Positions 28,753 to 37,629 of a DNA stretch of 64,000 nucleotides are shown one piece after another (the stretch's first letter is position 1; each line of letters begins with the position of its first letter). The stretch is from Topomyia yanbarensis. Its lineage: Eukaryota; Arthropoda; Insecta; Diptera; Culicidae. Under the pieces are notes generated by a model. That model had not been told where the DNA came from and searched no databases. It worked only from the letters and a program-made list of their open reading frames with translations. A program made the translations under genes and the position numbers. Where the stretch lies: contig NC_080671.1 of NCBI RefSeq assembly GCF_030247195.1, positions 430,900,539 through 430,964,538 of the forward strand, in the 5' to 3' direction.

Positions 28753-31700
28753 GGCTGGTGGAGAAATTCGGATTAAACAGTTTTTAACTTCAATAGAGTC
28801 ATCCCAATTGCCCTTGGCATGGGCCAAATGGAAACGCGATTTGGAATGTTACTTTGAGTCTGAGAAAATTGAATCTCAGTACGACAAACGGTCGAAATTG
28901 TTGTACCTAGGAGGTTCTGATCTACGGGATATATATGATAATTTACCAGAGGTTGAAAATGTAGCGCACGTTCTGAGGGACCCACCGTATTTCGATGTCG
29001 CAATTGCCAAACTTGACGCTCATTTTGAGCCGTACCGTAGACGTACTTACGAACGTCATTTGTTCCGCCAAATTACTCAGAAACCATCTGAGCGTTTTTC
29101 TGATTTTGTACTGCGGTTGAGGACCCAAGTTAAAAGATGCGAATATGATAAGCCTGATGAGATGATTTTAGAACAAATAGTTGAGAAGTGTTCTTCTAGC
29201 AAGCTGAGACAAAAGATGCTTAAGCGAGATATGCCATTGAGTGAAGTAGAAGGTTTGGGTGTAAGTCTTGAAGAGAGCGAACGGAAGCTAAAGGAATTTG
29301 GAAATTTGCATGATGCTCCAATCAGTAATGTATCGAATTGGAAGGCAGATGGCAATAAAGGGAAACCAAAACTTCAATCAGGTATTTCTAGAGATGTACG
29401 ACCATTTCACCATCCAGTTGGTCGTTTCTCGATACCGGTCCACAGAATGAATAAGCGGTCCGACCCGGTATGTTTTGCTTGTGGTAAACGAGGTCACGTC
29501 AAAGGAGCTGACATATGTCCGGCACGAGCTGCTACGTGTTTGAAGTGTAGAGGACCAGGGCATTTCGCTAGACAATGTCTAAAACGTGCGAACAATGAAG
29601 TTAGAGCAGAAGCAGCACCAAAACGTATTCGAGCTATTCATGAGGATGTTGAACAGGAAAATGATGAAAAATACATTTTCTATGCGATGGGAAAGAACAC
29701 ATTTTTGTTCAAAGTCGGTGGCATAAATATACCGATGATCATTGATTCGGGAGCAGCGGCCAATATCATTAGTCAGAAAACGTGGAATCATATGAAACAA
29801 ATGAAAGTTTCTGTTTGGGATATGTCTACTGAGGCGGACAGAAACTTCACGTGCTATGCATCAAACGTACCCATGGAGATAACGGGAACGTTTATGGCAA
29901 CAGTAGAAGGCGGAGGAAAAAAAATTGATGCCAAGTTCTATGTCGCCAAGGATGGCCAACAGTGCCTTTTGGGAGAACAGACGGCTAAATCGCTGCAGGT
30001 TTTGAAGGTTGGATTCGACGTTGGAAATGTTTCCCAAACATCTCATGAGTTTCCGAAAATTAAAGGAGTCACTGTAGAAATTCCAATTAATGAATCTATC
30101 CAGCATGTTCAACAAGCATTCCGACGTGCTCCATACGCTCTAGAAGACAAAGTAAACGAGAAACTTGAAACATTGCTTGTACAAGGAATCATAGAACGGG
30201 TTTCTGGACCATCGCCTTGGGTTTCACCAATGGTTCCGGTTTTAAAGGAGTCAGGCGATATTCGACTGTGCATTGACATGCGTCGAGCAAATCAGGCTGT
30301 AATACGGGAGACACATCCACTTCCTTTAGTAGACGAATTACTCGGATCGGTAAATGGTGCTACGACTTTTTCTAAAGTGGACATCAAAGATGCGTATCAC
30401 CAATTGGAAATTTCGGAAAGATCTCGTCCCATTACCACATTCATTGCAAAAAGCGGCTTGTTCAGGTAATTCAGAGGAATGATTTTTAACATTTGCATTT
30501 AATTAAATATTAAGCATTTAGATGGAAAACTGAATTCAAATAAAAAACAGAGAATAAAAATATATATATATATATATATATTTCAAATATTTTTATTTTC
30601 ATGACACGATTGTACTCAGATATAAAAGGCTAATGTTTGGTGTGAGCTGTGCCCCAGAGATTTTCCAGAAAACGATGGAGACGATTCTGGCGGGTCTAGA
30701 AGGGATCATAGTGTATCTGGATGACATAGTTGTGTTTGGATCTTCAAAACAGGAACACGATAATCGATTACAAACCCTCCTCAAGCGTTTGGAGGAATAC
30801 GGAGTTTTATTGAATCATCAGAAATGCATATATGAAGTAAGCGAGTTGGAATTTTTGGGTCACGTCTTGAGTAAAAAAGGAGTAAGTCCCACAGAAAGTC
30901 GCATGAAAGCTATACAAAGTTTTAGGGAACCGAGGACAGTCGCTGAATTAAGAAGTTTTCTTGGCCTTATTACCTACGTCGGTCGCTTCATTCCACATCT
31001 CGCTTCGAAAACGGCACCTCTACGATCTCTTCTTCGAACTGGTTCGGTGTTTAAATGGCAAAATCAACAACATAGGGCTTTTGAATCAATCAAGGAGGCA
31101 GTTAGCGATATTAGCTATTTAGGATTTTTTGATAAGAAAGACAAAACTAAGCTGATTGTTGATGCAAGTCCTGAAGGGTTAGGAGCTGTTCTGCTACAAG
31201 TAAATGAGGACGGACAACACAGAATTATAGCTTTTGCAAGTAAAGCACTTACTGAATTAGAACAGAAATATTTTCAAACCGAACGTGAGGCTTTAGCCAT
31301 AGTATGGGGTGTAGAGAGGTTCAGCTTATACTTGCTGGGAACCAAATTTCAACTTATAACTGACTGTAAGGCCCTGAAATTCTTATTCAACGCTCGATCT
31401 AGACCGTGCCCAAGGATTGAACGTTGGGTATTGCGAATTCAATCATTCAATTATGAAATTATTTACGAACCTGGAGCAACGAATCTGGCAGATGCGCTAT
31501 CCCGGCTATCTGTCGCAACAGCTAAACCATTCGACAAATCAGTGGAATCCTACATTCATCAACTAGTTGATTTTGCAGTTCCTGAAGCTGTGACTCTGGA
31601 CAAAGTTACCGCAGAAACAAAGGAGGACGCGACGTTGCAAGATGTAATAAGAGCTTTACAGACTGGCTGCTGGACAGAGACGACTAAAGGTTTCAATTGT

Positions 31701-32942
31701 TTCAAAACAGAATTACACGCAGCCAAAGGGGTGTTAATGAGAGACGATCGCCTAGTTATTCCCGAGAAACTACGTCAACAAGTGCTAACCTGTGCTCATG
31801 AAGGCCATCCGGGAATGAGTGTTATGAAACGTCGTCTTAGACAAAAAGTTTGGTGGCCAAAGATGGACGAACAGGTGGAAAAGTTCGTAAAGAGCTGCGG
31901 TTCATGTACGCTAGTTTCCGCTATCAGTCCTCCTGAACCAATGCTCAGGACCAAGATGCCAGACAAGCCCTGGTCAGATGTAGCGATTGATTTCTTGGGA
32001 CCATTACCATCAGGACATTATCTTCTTGTTTTAGTAGACTATTTTAGTCGATTCACTGAAGTAATCATAATGAAACAAACAACTACAGACCTTACTGTGC
32101 AAGCTCTGTTCGAGACATTTAGTCGTTTTGGGGTGCCCGAAACCTTACGATCTGATAATGGACCACAGTTCATAAGTGAACCATTCAAAGCATTTTGCCA
32201 GGAGTTCGGTATAGAGCATCAGAAGACAATACCATATTGGCCACAGGCCAATGGTGAAGTGGAACGCATGAATAACACCATTCTAAAACGTCTCCGTATA
32301 AGCCAGGAGGAGAATCGTTCAAAGTGGAAATGGGATTTACGAAGCTTCTTGCTGATGTACAACTCGACGCCACATTCGACATCAGGTATTGCGCCATCGG
32401 CTCTTATGTTTGGCAGAGTATTGCGAGATAAATTGCCAAGTGTCCACAGTCGATTAGGACGTTTAACGGAAGCTATCCAAGATCAAGATTGGGAAAGAAA
32501 AATTAGAACAGCTGGAGTGACAGACATCCGAAGGCAGGCAAGATCAAGCGATCTTGTAGAAGGTGATATTGTGGTGGCTAAACGCATTGTTAAGGAGAAC
32601 AAGCTATCCAGCAATTACGCGCCTGAGAAGTTTGAAATCGTGAAAAGGAATGGTTCAGATGTGGAAATTCGCTCAAAAGTCACGGGGAAAATATATCGTA
32701 GAAACGTTTGTCACCTTAAACGTATACATCTAGATACGAAACTACCTACAGAGGAATCATCAACGGATACTTCACAAATCAATAAATCAGATGTAGTACA
32801 GTATAACCCTATTACGGACAACCAAACCTCAAGACCATCTTTAGGCAAGAACATCGGTGATAATGTTGAAATTCGAAAAAGTCGACGAGAAGTGAAACGA
32901 CCAGAGCATCTAAAGAATTATGTTTCAAGTATTTTAAAATAG
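28753..32942 (+). CDS. Gag-Pol polyprotein of the Ty3/gypsy element (two exons plus a 2-nt start in the leader)
   Basis: Assuming exons 27950-27951, 28753-30465 and 30620-32942, the frame is 1345 codons plus stop. In order it shows: a gag N-terminus with the LPLAW..WKR motif; two CCHC zinc knuckles (CFACGKRGH.., then CLKCRGPGHFARQC); a retropepsin active site DSGAA; reverse transcriptase with FSKVDIKDAYHQ and the catalytic YLDD; RNase H (IVDAS, later TDCKALK); an integrase HHCC zinc finger (H..H..C..C near 31800-31910); and the integrase D, D, E triad (AIDFLG, SDNGPQF, GEVERMN). There is no envelope frame. Apart from the intron-like interruption in RT no frameshift or stop is present. It would copy and integrate the element in the nucleus and cytoplasm of the host cell. 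Confidence 0.85.
30466..30619 (+). other. Candidate 154-nt intron inside the reverse transcriptase
   Basis: The unspliced frame stops at once at a TAA that is part of the donor GTAA. The insert begins GTAATT, ends TACTCAG, and has a T-rich stretch (TTTTTATTTTC) and a possible branch site CATGAC just before the acceptor. Removing it joins AG and A into an arginine codon and continues without error into the conserved RT region upstream of YLDD. It is AT-rich and holds an (AT)n run at about 30559-30581. TCAG occurs both just before the insert and at its end, as expected if an insertion duplicated 4 bp of target. Confidence 0.75.
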
Positions 32943-32951
32943 ATACTAAGT

Positions 32952-32961
32952 AAGGGGGGAG
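32952..32961 (+). other. Polypurine tract
   Basis: AAGGGGGGAG lies immediately before the 3' LTR, the standard position for plus-strand priming. Confidence 0.85.
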
Positions 32962-33110
32962 TGTGGTATCGTACCAAATAAGCTAGCCATGACTTTAGTG
33001 CCAGAGTAGTGTGATACTTGTTACGAGATAGACGTAAAATATATTGTGCTTACACAGAAGCTAATAGATCAAGTGCTAGTAATCTTCAGTTCCGAAATCC
33101 TGTTACTACA
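32962..33110 (+). repeat. 3' LTR, 149 bp
   Basis: Identical to the 5' LTR. It is followed by the target duplication ATGTG at 33111-33115. Confidence 0.95.
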
Positions 33111-33166
33111 ATGTGTATTGTTTACATGCTGTCAAACTCGAAGTCGTGTTTTTCGATTCAACGAAA

Positions 33167-34185
33167 ATGGAGGTGAACCAACGCGAGTCAAGAGAACAAA
33201 TTCTTTCCAAACACCTGGAATTTCCTGACCTGTCGCACCGGCAGTTGGGAAAAATGTTGAACATTCACCATTCAACCGTCTCCAGAGTGTTGAAGCGGTT
33301 CCAGGCGCGGTTGACGTTGGACCACGGCAAAGGAGCTGGAAGAAAACCGGGACCGGAGAACAAAAAGACGGAGGGAAAGGTGAAGCGGTTGATTAAAGCG
33401 AATCTCAACGTCTTAAGCCGTGATTTGGCTAAAAAGATCCGCATGTCGCAGAGCTGCGTCCAGAATGCAAAAAGAGAGCTGGACTACATACATACAAGGT
33501 ACAGAACTTCCCAAACTGCGATGAGCGGCAACAATCGACAGCTAAAATTCGGGCACGGAAGCTCTACGAGAAGATGCTGACAAAATATGGCTGCTGTGTG
33601 ATGGACGACGAAACGTATATAAAAGCCGATTTTAAGCAAATTCCGGGGTTGGAGTTTTTCACCGGCAAGAGCAAGTTCTATGTGGACGACAAATTTAAGA
33701 AGAAAAAAATGTCGAAGTTCGCCTCCAAATATCTCATTTGGCAGGCCATCTGCTCTTGCGGACTGAGGAGTGAGCCTTTTGTGACAAAGGGCACAGTAAA
33801 TGGCGAGATCTACAAATCTGCGTGCCTCGAGAAGCGCCTTTTGCCGTTCTTGCAGCAGCACGACGAAGCTCCGCTATTTTGGCCAGATTTGGAATCATGC
33901 CACTATTCTAAAAGTGTCCTGGAGTGGTATGAGGCCAATTCTGTCCATTTTGTTCCAAAGGACATGAATCCGCCAAACTGTCCGGAGCTGCGCCCGGTGG
34001 AGCAGTACTGGGCAATGATGAAGCGGGAACTTCGGAAGAGCAAGAAGACAGTCAAAGACGAGAAAGACATGTTAAGAAAATGGAAAAAAATTGAGAAACT
34101 GGTACCGGATGACACTGTAAAGACTTTGATGGAGGGCATCAAGCGAAAATGCGTTCAATTTTACACTCAAGGCTCCATCGATTAA
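33167..34185 (+). pseudogene. ITmD37E transposase, frameshifted
   Basis: The frame starts at the ATG at 33167, 52 bp after the LTR element's duplicated target. The N-terminal half (to about 33490) shows helix-turn-helix DNA-binding character (LSHRQLGKMLNIHHSTVSRV) and a basic linker. A single-base-type frameshift near 33487-33500 moves the coding to the frame that ends at 34185. That half holds the catalytic VMDDETY, then FWPD, and the glutamate of CPELRPVEQYW. Exactly 37 residues separate the second Asp from the Glu, which defines the DD37E group known from mosquitoes. It would have cut and pasted the element using the inverted ends at 27695 and 34299. The frameshift and the loss of its 5' region to the LTR insertion make it inactive. 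Confidence 0.9.
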
Positions 34186-34309
34186 CTTTTCTTTTGATTT
34201 TTTAAGTAAATATATGTATAAAACTACCCTAAAATTTTGGTTTGATTTTAAACATTATAAGAAAATTGGCATGATATTTTCGGTGTCGCAATAATTTCGC
34301 TTCTTCTTA

Positions 34310-34445
34310 CATTCGCTTCTCCTCCCACCGCTTCTGCCACGAGTTCCCGGTAGGCCAAGCTCTTGATCAATGGATCTTTCTTCAGCTCGAACAGCATTTC
34401 GCCTTTCTGAGTACGCCTGGTTCTTATAACGTTCTCCCCCAGCTC
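34310..34445 (-). pseudogene. Fragment of R1-type LINE ORF1
   Basis: Read on the minus strand it encodes [29 protein letters not shown], matching closely the ORF1 at 45985-46080 ([15 protein letters not shown]..). It is a short piece of a second copy of the same LINE family, abutting the right end of the ITmD37E element. Confidence 0.85.
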
Positions 34446-34560
34446 CTTCAACTTGTGTGTATATGTGTCTGTGTGTGTGGGTATGTATGTATGTGCACTG
34501 TCATGTAATTATCTCAGCAATCGCTGAACCGATCTTAACGAAACTAGTTTCAAATAAAAG
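34440..34560 (-). mobile_element. Fragment of the GTGCCTTTCTCAAT-type TIR element
   Basis: A GTGT/GTAT microsatellite followed by ATCTCAGCAATCGCTGAACCG is the counterpart of the CACACA plus CAGCCATCTCTGAGAAA module seen at 26440-26540. No ends remain. Confidence 0.5.
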
Positions 34561-35120
34561 GCCTAACGTTACCATTGGACACTATTATTTTTGTTTGTCG
34601 ATATGTTGTTTGTGGTGTGAACAAAACTAGAAAGCTTGTAAAAATACCTTTCGAACAAGCTATAGATTGTCAAAATCCGTTCACGAACGGCGCAGATATT
34701 AAACATTTTGAATTTTTATTCCTCGCTTACCAATTTTCACTAACTAGAAATGAAATCGTTACACACAGAGTATTGCTTTACGGGTGTTTTAGGGGCAAAA
34801 CTGAACCGATGTTGAATATCGAGGTATGAAAACACATCAGAGTGATTCAAGGAATTCGACTCCGAAAACATTTTGTGAATTTACTTAATAGTTAATTAAC
34901 TATTTCTCAAAAATTAATACGCAAGTTTACCTCAAAACAATGTGTAAATTCAGTTCAAAGTGAAAATTTGTCCAGAGTTGATGTATTTATCCGTTGGATT
35001 AAGCATTTCGTTCAGTCGTGAAATAGACATTGGATGGTATGTGAATGCACAGATCCCCAAGTAATTCACATAGCAGTGAGAAAATAGATTTCTAACATAA
35101 TCCATATTTATATTATACTT
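34561..35120. other. Intergenic, nothing recognised
   Basis: An 84-codon open frame (34575-34829, plus) shows no recognisable motif. It may be by chance. Confidence 0.35.
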
Positions 35121-36178
35121 AGGGTTGCCACCTCTGGAGTAGCTTTGACCCGGAGATTTTTACTGACCTGGGGGATGGTGGATTATGAGTAAAACTAGAC
35201 AGATATTATTAGATAATTGCTCGACATTTTAGAGCACTTTAATCGCTTTTTATTAACTAATGATCTAAAAAGATTCAAATATGTACTCTTTTGTTACTAA
35301 AATTATCTCACAATCACTGTAAAGTGTTATGTTTTCGCCAAACTTATTGTGCGCCACTCTTCCATATCGTTAAAAAATAGCTGTACATGTTATACATTTG
35401 AGAACGGTTTTGTCGGTTTAATTAGGTGTAGTATTTCACTTCCCCGGCTAAGTACCCAGAATACAAAAGCACTAGCTACTCTCGCTGCGGTGGATAAATC
35501 GAACGAGCATCGCTCTCCTTCACAACTAACAAGAAAAGGAGAGCAAAGAAGGCAGGGTGGCGGCATCACATGGGTAGCACTATGTGGTGTTGGATATTTA
35601 TCACCAGAGGTCCCAACAAAGGGGCAAAACTCACCTTCCTAGCCAACAGTTAAACGTCGCTGCAGGAGTAGCAACAACACCGGAAAAAGTCACTTGATGT
35701 TGACCTAGCCAGTTGAATTAGAATAAATCCGCCATACCTTGGTCTGCTGCTAACTTAGACAACCAACAGTGACGTGATTTTGTAAAATTACAGCAAAATA
35801 ACTTTTTACACCATTTTGAACGACGTAATGGGACGCAAAATTTCAATTGTAGCACATAGCGAAATACTACGTTCCTTAATTTGTAGTAAATTTAATTTGT
35901 TTTTCATTTTGATTGGTTTGCAAACGAAATCAGCAATGTTTGGTGAACTCATCTTCGCCACCTTGAAACGAAGGGCTAGTCGAGTAAAATAAATCTAAGC
36001 CAGAGTAATAGTAAACTTAGACTTTTTAAATATTTTGTAAAGAATCAATTAATTTAAAAAAAGTTAAAATTATGCTTCTTCCCACTAAACCCGGAGCAAT
36101 TAATGTTAAACACGGAGGCCCGGAAATCGCTCCCGAAAATCGGAGTCTGCGGGTCAAACCCGGAGGGGTGGCAACCCT
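35121..36178. mobile_element. TIR element, AGGGTTGCCACC-ended, complete
   Basis: The left end AGGGTTGCCACC and right end GGTGGCAACCCT are perfect inverted repeats, with imperfect matching for about 36 bp (both carry TTTGACCC nearby). The 1.06-kb interior has no transposase; a 97-codon frame at 35349-35642 is not conserved in the relative at 5254-5720. Parts of the interior also resemble 55430-55600. It is non-autonomous and lies just downstream of cry2. Confidence 0.8.
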
Positions 36179-36350
36179 ATGTGTTTCGTATTTTTACTGA
36201 AAACTAGATTGAAAAGCACAAGAGAAAAGTGAGATCGAAAAGGAAAAATTTAGCTACAGGTAATAAAAACTAAGAAAAACAATCACACTATACCATACAG
36301 ATAAAAACCAAACTTTTAAAGCTGTTCCGATACTTAGAAAGAAAAATAGT

Positions 36351-36356
36351 TTTATT
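36351..36356 (-). terminator. Polyadenylation signal for cry2
   Basis: AATAAA on the minus strand, about 150 nt after the cry2 stop codon. It is the first canonical signal downstream. Confidence 0.6.
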
Positions 36357-36504
36357 TCCGAAAGTAGCAACATCATTTCTAATATGTCGTAACATGTCTC
36401 ATTCTTTAAACGGGATCAATCAAAGCCTATACACGCACTTTTCCCGCAATCAATTTCTCCTACCGCCCATTTCAGAGCAGCACGCTAAGTATAATCATCT
36501 GCTG

Positions 36505-37629
36505 TTAATTTTCCTCGCCATTGAATGCCGGCGATTGTTGCATTTGTTGCTCTTGGTGCTGCTGCTGTTGCCTACGGTAATCGTCTGCCATCGCACTCCG
36601 CTGCTGGTGCTGATTGGGATGAAGGTGACGGTGCATCTGAAGGCTGGACACTGTACCAAAGTCATTGACACAAAAATGTTCAGTTTTATCCGCGACGGCT
36701 GCTGCCTCCTGGTAGTTACTAACCGGAGAGTTCTTAATCAGCCGGGCCGACTGTTCGTCCTGCTGTTGAAACTGGTCGACAGCACCATCATCACCATCCC
36801 GGTTGTAGAAATTTGCATTTCTCATACCATAGCCGGAATCGAAGTTGTCCGTGTACTCCACTTTGAACTGACTGTTGTAAACATTTTCCTGGTTGCGCTC
36901 GTACTCAAAGTTTTTCGTGTCGACCTTGTCGCTAGCGCCTAACGGGATCATACTCGTGTTCAGTTGATCTTGCAGCGTGCTAAAATGTGCATTCATCAGA
37001 TCGTCATTACTAACTCCCATGTTTGAGTTATCTGGTTTAATAACAACATATGCGGAACTTCGTTGTGACAGATGATGGTTGTATTGATCAACTTGGGATT
37101 GCTGACCTTCTGAATGCTGCTGTTGTTGCTGCTGCTGTAGTTGTTGTTGTTGCTGCTGCTGCTCCTGTTGCTGGAAATAAGTTGGTACTTGCTGTTGCAG
37201 TTGCGCAGGCGGCTCAACGCAGGGTCGGTTCTGGTGATAGGTGATAAATTTTGCGTTGGAGTCGCTTTGTGCAGACGGGTTGCTTCGACACAAATAGTTT
37301 CCGGAGCGGTTCACATTGGCCATTATAGTGTTCGGACTAGGACTATCATTCAAACTACTAACGTTCATGTGTTGTACCTTGGCCGCGGTCATGGCATCTG
37401 CTATTTCCGAGCCTCCCTTCTCGGGACATTCGCTTTCGTAGTCACTGGTCGGAATGCGATATTTGGCCAGCTGCTGATAGACCTGCTTGATGCGTTCCAT
37501 GTTGGCCCGGCTGGCAATCGCGTGATTCACCATGGGCATGGGATAGTCTTTACCGATGATGCACTTAGCCGCTCGCTGGACACTCTCCGGAGCATTCCAC
37601 GGTTCGTGGATGTAGCGTGTTGGGAAATT
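36505..37629 (-). CDS. cry2: cry2 coding exon 4 (end of FAD domain and polyglutamine tail)
   Basis: Begins [18 protein letters not shown] and carries the last helices of the photolyase fold to about RIPTSD. Then about 280 residues of species-specific tail follow, with two glutamine-rich blocks (CAA/CAG runs at about 37115-37190 and 36545-36580). It ends NGEEN and TAA at 36505. Expandable CAG/CAA repeats here may vary within the species. Confidence 0.93.
   Translation of the reverse strand, partial: NFPTRYIHEPWNAPESVQRAAKCIIGKDYPMPMVNHAIASRANMERIKQVYQQLAKYRIPTSDYESECPEKGGSEIADAMTAAKVQHMNVSSLNDSPSPNTIMANVNRSGNYLCRSNPSAQSDSNAKFITYHQNRPCVEPPAQLQQQVPTYFQQQEQQQQQQQLQQQQQQQHSEGQQSQVDQYNHHLSQRSSAYVVIKPDNSNMGVSNDDLMNAHFSTLQDQLNTSMIPLGASDKVDTKNFEYERNQENVYNSQFKVEYTDNFDSGYGMRNANFYNRDGDDGAVDQFQQQDEQSARLIKNSPVSNYQEAAAVADKTEHFCVNDFGTVSSLQMHRHLHPNQHQQRSAMADDYRRQQQQHQEQQMQQSPAFNGEEN

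Larger units (their letters stand above)
27784..33110 (+). mobile_element. Ty3/gypsy LTR retrotransposon, young, with two candidate introns
   Basis: It is bounded by two identical 149-bp LTRs and flanked by a 5-bp target duplication ATGTG (27779-27783 and 33111-33115). It carries a primer-binding site, a polypurine tract and a single gag-pol frame with protease, reverse transcriptase, RNase H and integrase in Ty3/gypsy order. There is no env frame after integrase. Two zinc knuckles and a single frame suggest the Mag-type branch, a guess without a tree. Identical LTRs point to a recent insertion. It went into an ITmD37E element upstream of its transposase. Confidence 0.95.
27695..34299 (+). 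mobile_element. ITmD37E (mariner-like) DNA transposon, split by an LTR retrotransposon
   Basis: The terminal inverted repeat CGAAATTATTGCGACAC (27695-27711) has its exact complement at 34283-34299, with weaker matching beyond. Removing the LTR element leaves about 1.28 kb, the normal size for this family. The transposase part lies to the right of the insertion (33167-34185). The element is dead because the frame is broken and an LTR element separates the left end from the gene. Confidence 0.85.

Noticed and set aside
32943..32961. An env gene after integrase
   Set aside because: Only the polypurine tract lies between the pol stop and the 3' LTR, so no env exists.
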